64,000 nucleotides of DNA from Palsa-504 sp963819785 (GCA_963819785.1 CAWFXW010000002.1:124001-188000); one strand, 5' to 3'. Shown: positions 26,089 through 36,958, numbered from the stretch's first letter. The notes: generated by a model not told the origin, from the letters alone. Made by a program: numbers and translations.

Positions 26089-27507
26089 CCAGCGGGCTGG
26101 GCCCCTCGGCTAGGGCCCGGGCCCGGGACGGGCCGAGCAGGGCGGGGAGGACCGCGGCCAGCGCCGCCACGGCCGCAGCCAGCAGCGCGAACCTGAGCCC
26201 GTGCATGAACGCGGTGCGCGAAGCGTAGCTGCCGTTGGCGGTGAACACCGCGGCCAGGACCGCGACCCCGAACAGCCGCCGGCCTCGCGCATCGTGTTGT
26301 TCGAGCCGGCCGCCACCCCGGAGTCGGCGAGCGGCACCGAGCCGACCGCGGCGTTGGCCAGGGTCGGGAACACGAACGAGATGCCGATGCCGGCCACGAC
26401 GAACGGGCCGATGAGCGAGGGATAGCCGACCCCGGCCCGGACGGTCAGCGCCAGCCACAGGTACCCGCCGCCCATCAGCAGCAGGCCCCCGGCCATGAAC
26501 GGGCGGTTACCGATCCGGTCCGAGCCGATGCCGCCGAGCGGCGCGAAGAGCATCGGCATCATGGTGAAGACCAGCATCCGGACGCCCGAGGCCAGCGGGG
26601 AATAGCCCATGCCGACCTGGAGCATCTGCGCGATCCAGAACACCGAGCCGATCAGCGCGAAGGAGAACGGGAAGGCCACCCCGCCCGCGGCCGAGAACGC
26701 GCGCCGGCGGAAGTACTCCAGCGGCATCATCGGCACCGGCGCCCGGCGCTCCCAGAGCACGAACGCGGCGATCAGGGCCGCGCCCGCGGCCAGCGCCCCG
26801 GCCACCTCCCCGCTCCCCCACCCGGCCGAGGGAGCCCGGACCGGCGCCCAGACCAGGGCGAGCAGCCCCAGGGTGATCAGCGGCAGCCCGGCCAGGTCGA
26901 GCCGGGGGCGCGGGCCCCGGCTCTCGGTGAGCATGACCGCGGAGGCCACCGCGGCCGCCACGCCGACCGGGACGTTGATCCAGAAGATCCACTGCCAGTT
27001 GATGCCCTGGATGATCGCGCCACCGAGCAGCGGCGCCAGCGCGACCCCCAACCCGGTGATGCCGCCCCAGATTCCGATCGCGGTGCCCCGCTTACGCAGC
27101 GGGAACGCCTCGCTGATCAAGGTGAGCGAGAGCGGCAGCACGACGGCGGCGCCGGCGCCCTGCACCGCCCGCGCGGCGATGAGGGCGGCCGCGCTGCCTG
27201 CGGTGGCGCAGGCGATGGACGCCACGGTGAACAGCGCCAGCCCGATGACGTAGACCCGCTTGCGTCCGAACCGGTCGCCGAGTGCGGCGGCGGTGAGCAT
27301 CAGCGAGGCGAACGCGAGGTTGTAGGCATTGATCGTCCACTCCAGGTCGGACAGGCTCGCGCCCAGGTGGGTGCGCAGCGAGGGCAGGGCGGTCGAGACG
27401 ACCACCACGTCGAGCGAGGTGACGAAGGCGCCGACCGACGCCAGGATCAGCGTGGCGGCGGTGCGCGGCGTGGCCCGCGCCGCCGGCGGGTCTTCCGGAT
27501 CCAGCAT
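26042..27507 (-). pseudogene. Second DHA2-type MFS transporter, frameshift near the C-terminus
   Basis: ATG 27507 opens a frame with SLDVVVVSTALPSLRTHLG, LGDRFGRKRVYVIGL (motif A) and PLLGGAIIQGINWQWIFWIN (motif C). After NNTMREAGG near 26,280 the frame shifts. The other frame continues LFGVAVLAAVFTANGSYAS and two last helices to the stop at 26,042. The full protein is about 488 residues with 14 helices. It is a paralogue of the transporter at 23,457-24,950. GGGGA lies 7 bp before the start. It overlaps the convergent sigma gene by 47 bp. Confidence 0.75.
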
Positions 27508-27617
27508 GTTCAGTTCCCCTTGGTGTGGGTGTTGTCCGTCACCCGCTGCTGATCCGGGCGGCGAGGCAAACTCACCGCGGACCGGACCGATGAGTTCGGA
27601 CCGCGGTCCGGATCTGT

Positions 27618-28635
27618 ATGTGTGTGCGGGAGAACGAGGAGTTCGAGCGGCTGACCGGCGCCGTTCCGGGCGGAGTTGCTGGCGTACTGCTACCGGATGC
27701 TCGGCTCGGTCCAGGACGCCGAGGACCAGGTGCAGGAGACGCTGCTGCGCGCCTGGCGCGGGTACGGCGGATTCGAGGGGCGTTCGTCCGTGCGGACCTG
27801 GCTGTACCGGATCGCCACCAACGCGTGCCTGCGGGCGCTGGAGACCCGCGCCCGGCGGCCGCTGCCGTCCGGACTTGGCGCTCCGGCCGTGGATCCGGAC
27901 GCGCCGCTGGCCCCGGCCCGGCCGGAGGTGCCCTGGCTGCAGCCCATCCCGGACGCGCGGTTCTGGCCGGTCCCGGCCGACCCCGCGGCGGTGGTGGTCT
28001 CGCGGACCAGCATGCGGCTGGCGCTGATCGCGGCCCTGCAGTACCTGCCGCCGCGCCAGCGCGCGGTGCTGATCCTGCGCGATGTGCTGGGCTGGCGGGC
28101 CGCCGAGGTCGCCGGGCTGCTCGGCACCTCGGTCCCGGCGGTGAACAGCGCCCTGCAGCGCGCCCGCGAGCACCTGGCCGCAGACCGCCCGGTGCAGGAC
28201 GAGATCGGCGAGCCGGACACCGTCGCCGAGCGGGACCTGATCGGCCGGTATGCCACTGCGTTCGAGAACGCCGACATGGCCGGGCTGGTCGCGCTGCTGC
28301 GGGCGGACGCGGTGCTCGAGATGCCGCCGCTGCCCGGCTGGTTCCGCGGCCGCGACGCGGTGGCACGGTTCCTCGGCACCCGGGTCATGCGGTTGCCGTG
28401 CGCCGGGCCAGGCGGTGCGCCGCGCCCGCCTGGCGAGTTCTTGATGGTGCCCGCGGCGGCCAACGCGCAGCCCGCGTTCGCGGCCTACCAGCGCGATCAG
28501 GCGGGCGTCCACCACGCGCACGCCATCCAGGTGCTGACCGCGAGCGAGTCGGGGCTGGCCCGGATCGTCTCGTTCAATGACCCCGGGCTGTTCGCGATGT
28601 TCGGCCTGCCCGGAACCACGGCCCGTTCGGCATAA
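27618..28635 (+). pseudogene. Second ECF sigma factor with SnoaL-like domain, frameshift near the N-terminus
   Basis: The frame from ATG 27618 gives MCVRENEEFERLTG. It shifts at about 27,657-27,663, and the second frame continues PFRAELLAYCYRMLGSVQDAEDQVQE (region 2), YLPPRQRAVLILRDVLGWRAAEVAGLLGTSVPAVNSALQRA (region 4) and a SnoaL domain (YATAFENADMAGLVALLRAD) to the stop. The joined length is about 338 residues. It is a paralogue of the sigma gene at 25,085. The divergent start with the MFS gene (110 bp) repeats the neighbouring module. It may control the transporter pair. Confidence 0.75.
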
Positions 28636-28740
28636 TACGAAACTCGAGTTGCGTAATCCTTGGCTGGCTGCACACCGATACGCTGCCGATGTTCGGGGCG
28701 ATGAACGCCGCCCTGGCGCACCGGGTGACGGGAGGCTGAC

Positions 28741-29879
28741 GTGGATGACGCTATCCGGCCGTTCCGGATCGAGATCCCTGCCGCGGACCTGGATGACCTG
28801 CGGGACCGGCTGGCCCGGACCCGGTGGCCGGACCAGCTGCCCGGGGTCGGCTGGGACTACGGCATCGCGCTGGACGACGTGCGGGAGCTGGCCTCGTACT
28901 GGCGCACCGGGTACGACTGGCGGGTCCATGAATCGCGGCTGAACGGCTTTGACCAGTTCACCACCCAGATCGACGAGCAGACCGTGCACTTCCTGCACGT
29001 GCGTTCGGGATTGCCGGGGGCGCTGCCGCTGATCATGACGCATGGCTGGCCGGGCTCGATCGTGGAGTTCATGGAGATCATCGGGCCGCTGACCGACCCC
29101 GGGTCACACGAGGGGGATCCGGGTGACGCGTTTGACCTGGTTGTTCCGTCGATTCCGGGATACGGGTTCTCCGGGCCAACGCGGTCACGCGGGTGGAACG
29201 TGTCGCGGGTGGCGCGGGCCTGGGATGAGCTGATGCGGCGGCTGGGGTACCAGCGGTACGGGGCGCAGGGCGGGGACTGGGGGTCCGCGATCTCCCGGGA
29301 GCTCGGGGTCCTGTTTCCCGCGCATCTGATTGGGGTGCACCTGAACACGCTCTCGCCGTACTTTGCCGGGAACCTCGACGAGCTGGACCCGCAGGATCGC
29401 GAGCGGGTGGAGCGGTTGCGGCAGTTCCGGCGCGCCGCAAGCGGCTACGGCGCGATCCAGGCGACCCGGCCGCAGACCGTGGGCTACGGGCTGACCGACT
29501 CCCCGGCCGGGCAGCTGGCCTGGATCGCGGAAAAGTTCGGCGAGTGGACCGACGGGGGCCTCGGCGCGGTCGACCGGGACCAGATGCTGACCAACATCAG
29601 CGTGTACTGGCTGACCGGGACGGCGGGATCGTCGGCACGGTTGTACTACGAGGCGGCCCGGTCGCGGTCGGGGGGGCGCCGGTTCCCTCGACCGCGCCGA
29701 CCGGAGTGGCGGTGTTCCCGGCGGAGATCGCGCCGCCGGTCCGGCGGCTGGCCGAGCAGTCCAACCACATCGTGCACTGGTCGGAGTTCGATCGCGGCGG
29801 GCACTTCGCGGCCATGGAGGAGCCCGGTGTGCTGATCGAGGACGTGCGGGAGTTCTTCCGGCGGTTCCGGTCCGGCTGA
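28741..29879 (+). pseudogene. Epoxide hydrolase (alpha/beta-hydrolase with EHN domain), one frameshift
   Basis: GTG 28741, preceded by GGGAGG, begins an N-terminal EHN domain (FRIEIPAADLDDLRDRLART). The hydrolase core follows: THGWPGSIVEF (HGWP oxyanion motif), VPSIPGYGFSG, and GAQGGDWGSAISRELG with the nucleophile Asp in GGDWG. After LYYEAARS the frame breaks in a seven-G run (29,669-29,677). The other frame has VAVFPAEIAPPVRRLAEQ and FDRGGHFAAMEEP, with the catalytic His. Joined, it is about 379 residues. The stop overlaps the next ATG. Confidence 0.8.
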
Positions 29880-31039
29880 TGGCCGAGGTGATCACCGCGC
29901 GGGAGCTCAACCGGGCCACCCTGGCCCGCCAGCTCCTGCTGGAGCGCGTGTCGGTGAGCGTCACCGACGCCATGCGGCGCGTGGTGGCGCTGCAGGCCCA
30001 GCAGCCGGCCTCCGCGTACCTCGCGCTGTGGAACCGGCTGGCCGGCCTCGACCCGGCCGAGCTCGACGCGGCCTTCGCACACCACCAGGTGGTGCGGGCC
30101 CAGCTCATGCGGGTCACGATGCACGCGGTGCACGCCGAGGACCACCAGGCCTTCCGCGAGGCGATGGATCCGACGCTGCGGGCGTCCCGGCTGGGCGACC
30201 CGCGGTTCAGGGCGTCCGGGCTGACCATGGAGGAGGCCCTGGACCTGACGAGCGGCCTGCTGGACTTCGCCGGCCAGCCGCGGACGGGCCCGGAATGCGA
30301 GGCCTGGCTGGCCGACCGGCTGGGCGCGCCCATGCCGCCGCTGGCGTGGCGGATGCTGCGGCAGTACGCGCCGCTGTGGCACATGCCGACCGACGGACCG
30401 TGGTTGTTCGGTTCCCGGGCCTACGTGGCGGCCCGGCCGCGGCCGGTGCTGGCCGATCCGGACGTCTCCGCCGCGGGTTTGCAGACCCTGATCCGGCGGT
30501 ACCTGGAGGGCTTCGGCCCGGCGTCGATCGCCGACATGGCCCAGTTCGCGACGGTCCCGCGGACCCGGGCCAAGGCCGCGGTGCAGGCGTTCGATGGCTC
30601 GCTCGCCCAGCTGGAGGGTCCGGACGGCACCGTGCTCTACGACGTGCCCTCCGCTCCGCTCCCGGACGGGGACATCCCGGCCCCGGCGAGGCTGATGGCC
30701 ATGTGGGACAGCACCCTGCTGGCCTACGCCGACCGGACCCGGCTGATCCCGCCCGGCTACCGCAAGATCGTGACCCGGATGAACGGCGACGTGCTGCCCA
30801 CCCTGCTGGTCGACGGGTACGTGGCCGGCGTGTGGCGAGCGGTGCCGCACGGGATCGAGGCGACCGCGTTCCATGCGCTGCCTGGGGTGGCGTGGGACGG
30901 GCTCGCCGCGGAAGCCCAGGCGCTGATGCCGTTCCTGGCCGATCGCGAGCCTGAGGTGTACCGCCGCTACCACCACTGGTGGGACAAGTCGCTCGGCGCC
31001 GGGCTCCCCGGCGCCGAGACACGGCTGCTCCCCGGTTAA
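29879..31039 (+). CDS. Winged-helix DNA-binding protein, AlkZ/YcaQ-like (HTH_42)
   Basis: A 386-residue protein of the HTH_42 family, which includes AlkZ and YcaQ DNA glycosylases that unhook interstrand crosslinks. It has VVALQAQQPASAYLALWNRL, which includes a Q-x-Q motif (QAQ) like the catalytic motif of AlkZ, and YLEGFGPASIADMAQFATV, the winged-helix part. PPGYRKIVTRMNGDVLPTLLVDGYVAGVW near the end is a typical family stretch. The activity is inference. It is coupled to the epoxide hydrolase (TGATG overlap), which could fit a xenobiotic/alkylation response operon. Confidence 0.75.
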   Translation: MAEVITARELNRATLARQLLLERVSVSVTDAMRRVVALQAQQPASAYLALWNRLAGLDPAELDAAFAHHQVVRAQLMRVTMHAVHAEDHQAFREAMDPTLRASRLGDPRFRASGLTMEEALDLTSGLLDFAGQPRTGPECEAWLADRLGAPMPPLAWRMLRQYAPLWHMPTDGPWLFGSRAYVAARPRPVLADPDVSAAGLQTLIRRYLEGFGPASIADMAQFATVPRTRAKAAVQAFDGSLAQLEGPDGTVLYDVPSAPLPDGDIPAPARLMAMWDSTLLAYADRTRLIPPGYRKIVTRMNGDVLPTLLVDGYVAGVWRAVPHGIEATAFHALPGVAWDGLAAEAQALMPFLADREPEVYRRYHHWWDKSLGAGLPGAETRLLPG

Positions 31040-31051
31040 TGCTAGAGTTCT

Positions 31052-31069
31052 CGACTGAACATTCGGTCG
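31052..31069. promoter_or_regulatory. Candidate TetR operator
   Basis: Imperfect palindrome CGACTGAA-CA-TTCGGTCG (one mismatch) located 22-39 bp before the tetR start codon and just after the AlkZ-like stop. The position suits autorepression. Confidence 0.5.
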
Positions 31070-31090
31070 GTTTCTGGGCGGTGTTTGCGG

Positions 31091-31684
31091 ATGCAGACGG
31101 GCGTGCGGCGCGGCCGGCCAGGTCATGACCTGGAGTCGGTGCTGCGCGGCGCGGTCAAGGTGTTCAACGAGCGCGGCTACGACGGGACCAGTATGGAGGA
31201 CCTGTCCCGCGAGCTGGGTATCACCAAGTCCGCGATCTACCACCATGTGCCGGGCAAGGAGGAGTTGCTCCGGCTGGCCGTGGACCGGGCGCTGGACGGG
31301 CTGTTCGCGGTGCTGGACGAGATCTCGGCCATGGAGGCGCCAGCCATCGCGCGGCTGGAGGAACTGGCCCGCCGCAGCGTGCTGCTGCTGGTGGCCGAGT
31401 TGCCCTTCGTCACCCTGCTGCTGCGCGTCCGGGGGAACACCAAGGCCGAACGGCGGGCGCTGGCCCGGCGGCGTTCGTTCGACGCGGCCGTCGCGGACCT
31501 GGTCTCGCAGGCCCGCGACGAGGGCGACCTGCGGCCCGACGTCGACCCGGCGCTGGCCGCCCGGCTGCTGTACGGGATGATCAACTCCGTGGTCGAGTGG
31601 TACCGGCAACCGGGCGGACGGCCGGGTGAGCTGGCGGACAGCATCGTCGCCGTGGCGCTCGACGGGCTGCGGCTGAAGAGCTGA
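31091..31684 (+). CDS. TetR-family transcriptional regulator
   Basis: A 197-residue protein. The N-terminal HTH is clear: SVLRGAVKVFNERGYDGTSMEDLSRELGITKSAIYHHVPGKEELL. The helical C-terminal ligand domain ends VALDGLRLKS and resembles TetR_C_33-type regulators. The start is ATG 31091; an in-frame TTG 6 bp upstream is less likely. It probably represses its own promoter and perhaps the upstream enzymes. Its stop is only 9 bp before the first CRISPR repeat, so the array begins directly against this gene. Confidence 0.85.
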   Translation: MQTGVRRGRPGHDLESVLRGAVKVFNERGYDGTSMEDLSRELGITKSAIYHHVPGKEELLRLAVDRALDGLFAVLDEISAMEAPAIARLEELARRSVLLLVAELPFVTLLLRVRGNTKAERRALARRRSFDAAVADLVSQARDEGDLRPDVDPALAARLLYGMINSVVEWYRQPGGRPGELADSIVAVALDGLRLKS

Positions 31685-31693
31685 GGCTGGTCA

Positions 31694-34600
31694 TCCGCAA
31701 TGGAGCCCGCCTACGAAAGGCGGGAGAACCCGCCATGCCGACCGCCACCGCCGCCAGCGAGATCACGCCGCAATGGAGCCCGCCTACGAAAGGCGGGAGA
31801 ACAGGAACACAGGGCGGGGCGCGTACTCAGCATTAGGGCCGCAATGGAGCCCGCCTACGAAAGGCGGGAGAACCGGCGCGCGGCCCAGCAGAGGGTCTAC
31901 CCGCTGACGCTGCCGCAATGGAGCCCGCCTACGAAAGGCGGGAGAACGATCACGGGCGCCCCCGCCACGAGCCAGCACATCGTGCCGCAATGGAGCCCGC
32001 CTACGAAAGGCGGGAGAACTTCAAGACCGACGTGAAATGGCCCACCGACCCGGTTGCCGCAATGGAGCCCGCCTACGAAAGGCGGGAGAACGCGGGCCGT
32101 GCGCACCTTGACCGGGCAGGACCGCACCGGCCGCAATGGAGCCCGCCTACGAAAGGCGGGAGAACCAGCCGGGTCCGGGGCGGTAAAGACGGGCAGTTCA
32201 GGCGCCGCAATGGAGCCCGCCTACGAAAGGCGGGAGAACGCAGCAGGCCCCGGCTAAGCGGCTGGCCACCACGGAGGCCGCAATGGAGCCCGCCTACGAA
32301 AGGCGGGAGAACGCGACGAAGAGAAGATATTCCGGGCGCTGCTGTCCAGGCCGCAATGGAGCCCGCCTACGAAAGGCGGGAGAACCGGCGGCTACACGCT
32401 CAACCCGGAAATCTGGAACGAGGCCGCAATGGAGCCCGCCTACGAAAGGCGGGAGAACGCCGGGCAGCCGCTTGAAATGGCCCAGCAGATCGGACCCGCC
32501 GCAATGGAGCCCGCCTACGAAAGGCGGGAGAACCCAGATCCCGTTGCTGGCCGGTACACCTCGTAGCCGCAATGGAGCCCGCCTACGAAAGGCGGGAGAA
32601 CGTCCCGGCACCGTCATCAGGTTGAACAGCACGGTGAGGCCGCAATGGAGCCCGCCTACGAAAGGCGGGAGAACCGTGGCCGACCGCGAAGTATGGCAGC
32701 GCCCAGCGAGGCCGCAATGGAGCCCGCCTACGAAAGGCGGGAGAATCCCGCTCGCGGCCAGCCGCGGGCGCTGAGGCCGCAATGGAGCCCGCCTACGAAA
32801 GGCGGGAGAACGTTCACGGGCTGCCGGCCAGACCGCCCGGCGCATCGAGGCCGCAATGGAGCCCGCCTACGAAAGGCGGGAGAACTCGACCGGCTCGGGC
32901 GATCCAGGCTCGGCCGTGCGGGCCGCAATGGAGCCCGCCTACGAAAGGCGGGAGAACCATGCACGGCGCAGCCGCCGACGATCGAGCGCACGTGCCGCAA
33001 TGGAGCCCGCCTACGAAAGGCGGGAGAACTTCGTCGACGGCCGGCGGTACGACGCTGCTGGCGATCAGCGCCGCAATGGAGCCCGCCTACGAAAGGCGGG
33101 AGAACCTCTGACCGGCGTCACTGGCCCATGCGACCGCGGATGCCGCAATGGAGCCCGCCTACGAAAGGCGGGAGAACGCGCCGAGGATCAGCACTGGGCC
33201 GCCGCAGCAGCTGCGCCGCAATGGAGCCCGCCTACGAAAGGCGGGAGAACCGGGTCGCCGGCCTCTGGACGCGGCGTGCACGGCACGCCGCAATGGAGCC
33301 CGCCTACGAAAGGCGGGAGAACCGGCGGACACCAGCGACGTGCACTCCGGCGAGCCGACGGCGCCGCAATGGAGCCCGCCTACGAAAGGCGGGAGAACCG
33401 GCGTCAAGACGGCGTCGACCCGGACTCGGAACGAGTGCCGCAATGGAGCCCGCCTACGAAAGGCGGGAGAACGCCGGGCAGCCGCTTGCAACGGCCGCGG
33501 CCGATCGGACCCGCCGCAATGGAGCCCGCCTACGAAAGGCGGGAGAACCGCCGATCCCGGTTGCTGGCGTCACCGGTGACACCTCGTGCCGCAATGGAGC
33601 CCGCCTACGAAAGGCGGGAGAACGCGCCGGCACACGGCACGGTCGCAGCGCGGTCAGGCCGCAATGGAGCCCGCCGACGAAAGGCGGGAGACACGCCCGT
33701 GGCCGGCCCGAAGCATGGCGCGCGGACGACGCCGCAATGGAGCCCGCCGATGAAAGGCGGGAGAACGCCGGCCGCGGGCATGCCAGGACGCGCGCCACGG
33801 GTGCCGCAATGGAGCCCGCCGTACGAAAGGCGGGAGCAACCCGACTCGCTGGCAGCCTGCCCGTGCACGGCGAACGCGTGCCGCAATGGAGCCCGCCGAC
33901 GAAAGGCGGGAGCACTCTCCGTGACTGTCGGCGCCGTCGTCGCCGGCAGTCGCCTGCCGCAATGGAGCCCGCCGATGAAAGGCGGGAGAACCTGACGTGG
34001 CCAGACATCGGCGTACAGCTCGCACGCGCTGCCGCAATGGAGCCCGCCGATGAAAGGCGGGAGCACCGACGTGCCGCCGGCGGCAGCTGCGAGCGCACGT
34101 GCGCCGCAATGGAGCCCGCCGTACGAAAGGCGGGAGAACCAGGCGCAGTTGCCGGTTGCCGCCGCTCGGCGGCGGTGCCGCAATGGAGCCCGCCGATGAA
34201 AGGCGGGAGAACGTGCCTGCGCTTCAGTGATCGGCGCCGGAACCGGCTGACGTGCCGCAATGGAGCCCGCCGATGAAAGGCGGGAGAACCTCAGCGAACG
34301 CGGACGGCACGTCGAGCTCGACGGGCTGCCGCAATGGAGCCCGCCGATGAAAGGCGGGAGCACCAGGAGGCCGGGACCGCGCCGGCCAGCCACGTCTGCG
34401 CCGCAATGGAGCCCGCCGATGAAAGGCGGGAGAACGGTCGAAGCCGGCCATGTACGGGACCGGGCTGTGCGCCGGCCGCAATGGAGCCCGCCGATGAAAG
34501 GCGGGAGAACCTGCCGACTGTCCGGCGCCGGCCGCGCACGGTCGGCGCGCCGCAATGGAGCCCGCCGTACGAACGGCGGGAGAACTGCCGACCTCCGGCG

Positions 34601-34735
34601 CTGAGCGCTGACCAGGCCGTGGCGCCGCAATGGAGCCCGCCGATGAAAGGCGGGAGAACCCGTAGCTGACCGGCCGGGCCGGTGCTGAGGTCGGCGGCGC
34701 CGCAATGGAGCCCGCCGTACGAAAGGCGGGAGACA
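31694..34735 (-). CRISPR. CRISPR array, 42 repeats and 41 spacers (type I-G)
   Basis: The 36-bp repeat begins gccgcaatggag (plus strand), has a 6-bp hairpin cccgcc/ggcggg around tacgaaa, and ends gagaac. Spacing is 66-77 bp and spacers are mostly 34-40 bp. Repeats 1-27 (31,694-33,623) are nearly invariant. Repeats 28-42 vary in the hairpin loop (gatgaaa, gacgaaa, gtacgaaa) and the 3' tail. Read on the minus strand the repeat starts GTTCTCCCGCC, the usual transcript orientation, and this matches the cas genes. Spacers 10-14 and 24-28 look like diverged copies in the same order. Peptides that can be translated through the array are artefacts of the repeat. Confidence 0.98.
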
Positions 34736-34907
34736 CGGCTCGCAGGATTTGAGCCGTCTGACCTGCGCAGGATGGGGCGCGTGCGAGCGGTCACCGAAAG
34801 CATAGCGGCCGGGACCACTCTGTGGACTTGTCAAGGTGCAATAACGATCTGCTGACCTGCATGCGAGCGCTCCCGGCGTCAGAGTCACCACCTCAGCGCT
34901 CGCAAAA
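34736..34907 (-). promoter_or_regulatory. Probable CRISPR leader
   Basis: The 172 bp between cas2 and the last repeat include a relatively AT-rich part (ttgtcaaggtgcaataacg). There is no room for a leader at the other end, where tetR stops 9 bp from the array. If this is the leader, the array is transcribed on the minus strand and the degenerate repeats are the leader-proximal ones, which is unusual. Confidence 0.5.
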
Positions 34908-35195
34908 TCAGATGATGATCGCGCTGGATGAAGGCAGTTTCTCATGGTGACCGAGGAAGAGGAAGCGGCTGGAGTCACCGGCCTGGCCGAGGTCAATCAC
35001 CATCACGCTGTCCTCGGATGCCTTCATGAGTGCCTCGATGTCACCACGCATGATGACCCTCTCCTGGTCGGACAGGTCACAGACGAACACTGAGTACTGA
35101 ATGCGCGTGCCGTACCCTTCCATGCATCCCGCGATGCTGCGGAGCCGGCGGTCATCGCGGATGTCATAGGCGACCAGGTACCTGCGGCGGGCCAC
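34908..35195 (-). CDS. cas2: Cas2
   Basis: A 95-residue ferredoxin-fold protein. MARRRYLVAYDIRDDRRLR holds the conserved YDI-D motif with the metal-binding Asp (D11). GYGTRIQYSVFVCDLS follows, as in standard Cas2. It forms the Cas1-Cas2 integrase that inserts spacers. The start is GTG 35195, 9 bp after the cas4-cas1 stop. The gene is intact and standard in length. Confidence 0.93.
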   Translation of the reverse strand: MARRRYLVAYDIRDDRRLRSIAGCMEGYGTRIQYSVFVCDLSDQERVIMRGDIEALMKASEDSVMVIDLGQAGDSSRFLFLGHHEKLPSSSAIII

Positions 35196-35204
35196 GACAA
35201 GCGC

Positions 35205-36854
35205 CTACCTGGTGACCAGCGGCTGATAGGCGGGCAGCTCGCCGGTCAGCGTGGCGGCGAGGATCCTGGCCTGCAGCTCGGCCGCGCGGCGGTAGCTGAC
35301 CTGGTATCCGAACATCGGGTGCCGCACGTGTGTAGTCATCCGCCGTTCCCAGGCCCTTATCACGGTCTTGCGCCCTTCGGCGGTCAGGGTTACCGCCCCG
35401 GCGCGGACCAGGAAGTCGGAGGCGGAGATCTCCCGGTTGTTCACCAACGTCAGCACGGTGGAGTCGGCGAGCAGCGGCCGGAATTCCTCGGCCAGATCCA
35501 GTGCAAGCGCCGGACGGCCGAACCTCGGGCGGTGATACAGCCCGATGTACGGGTCGAAGCCGACCGCGAGGCAGGCCGCCAGCAGCTCCTTGGCCAGCAG
35601 ACCATAACAGAACGACAGCAGACAGTTCACCGCGTCCGTCGGCGGGCGCCGGTTCCGCAGCCCGGTGAAAGCGGGGCCGGGCAGGGCGTCCGCCCCGGCC
35701 AGCAGCGACGGGAACGCCTCGAAATACAGACGCGCAGCCGTGCCCTCGATGCCGAGCAGCGACGCCGAGCGCCTCAGCCTGCTCGGCCTGCTCGGCCAGT
35801 ACTGCGAGCTGGCCCACGCAGCGCGCCGCTGCCTCTCCCCCGTTACGCCGCAGCAGCACCCGGCAGTTCCTGATCTTGCCGGCGATCATCCGCCGCGGCT
35901 CGTCCAGCTGCCCGCGCGCCGCAGCCGTAACCTGCCGGATGCGGAGCATCACGTTCTTGCTGGGCAGCCCGGTGGTCAGGCCGAGCAGCCAACCGCCACC
36001 AGAGAAGTGGAAGACGTCAACGTCGCGCGAGAACAGCTCCCGCATCGCCTGGGCGGTTACCTGGACGTTTCCGTACGCACAGACGTGCTGCACGTCGATC
36101 AGCCGGACGCTGGCCAGCAGCTCACGATACTTGGAGATCGTCAGCCGCCCGCCGTCGATGCCCACCACTGAACCCGGTTCGGTCACGTACAGCGGCACTG
36201 CGTCGGGATCGGCGGCGACCAGCCGCCGCGGTCGCGAGTGCTGCCGCCCCGCGAGCACGTGAGTCTCGTCCGGCAGGCAGATGCCCGCCAGCGAGCATCG
36301 CGGGCACTTCGGGCTCGACTGTAGTGGCGGCGGAGGCGCGAGCCTGGTCGCGACCACACGCGCCTGCTCGACAATCTTCATCGTTAGTGCTATCAGCTCC
36401 GGCGTCACTGTCACCCGGACCCGCTGCCTGGTCTCGGCGTAGAAGATCTCGCCGCGCTCGGCCACGTACCCGTGCTCACGCAGCAGCAGGACCTGGGCGC
36501 AGACCTGTACCGCGTCCGCCTCCCACGGCCCGCCGTCCCGCGCGGGCCGGCCCTTCTTCGTGTCGACGGGCACCACACCGCCGTCCTCCCCTTCGAGCAG
36601 GTCGAGCTGCGCGATGATCCCCAGCTTCTCGCTGGACAGCTCCACCGAGCGTGCCGCCTTCACCTCGCCCTCGGATGGCAGCGGGGCGGCCCCTCCCCCG
36701 GCATCAACGCGGCGGTGCTGCCGGTCGCCTTCGGCCGTGTCGCTGCTCGGCGCCCATAGCTGGTCCACCCACTCAAGGAAGAACAGCCTCGGGCAGTACG
36801 CATACTCGTTCAACATCCGGCCGGCACCAGCTCCGGCATCTCGGTGATCGTCAT
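35205..36854 (-). pseudogene. cas4-cas1: Cas4-Cas1 fusion (type I-G adaptation protein), two frameshifts
   Basis: ATG 36854, with GGAGGGGG directly upstream, begins MTITEMPELVP. A one-base shift near 36,815-36,830 leads into MLNEYAYCPRLFFLEWV. The Cas4 part has GIIAQLDLLEG and VVPVDTKKGRPA (D…DxK nuclease motif) and the Fe-S cysteines CPRCSLAGIC. Cas1 starts at about residue 250 with GIDGGRLTISKYRELLASV, then VDVFHFSGGGWLLG. A second shift near 35,765 leads to LLGIEGTAARLYFEAFPSLL, DAVNCLLSFCYGLLAKEL and HRPRFGRPALALDLAEEFRP, with the Glu/His/Asp metal ligands. Cas4-Cas1 fusion is a hallmark of type I-G. Joined length is about 550 residues. Confidence 0.88.
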
Positions 36855-36958
36855 TCCCCCTCCTGGTACATCTTCCGGGACTGGGCTGCCGCTGACCCGC
36901 CGCGATGGCGTACCGAGCCGAGGTTCCGCCAGCATCGGCCAACTCGGTCACGATGGAG

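Noticed and set aside
26110..29043. A 977-residue open frame on the minus strand
   Set aside because: Only the 3' part is the MFS transporter. The rest is antisense to the sigma factor and epoxide hydrolase genes and lacks family motifs.
31700..34736. Long open frames inside the CRISPR array encoding repeated peptides such as NGARLRKAGE
   Set aside because: They are translations of the 36-bp repeat plus spacers. All frames show the same periodic peptide and no start or ribosome site fits.
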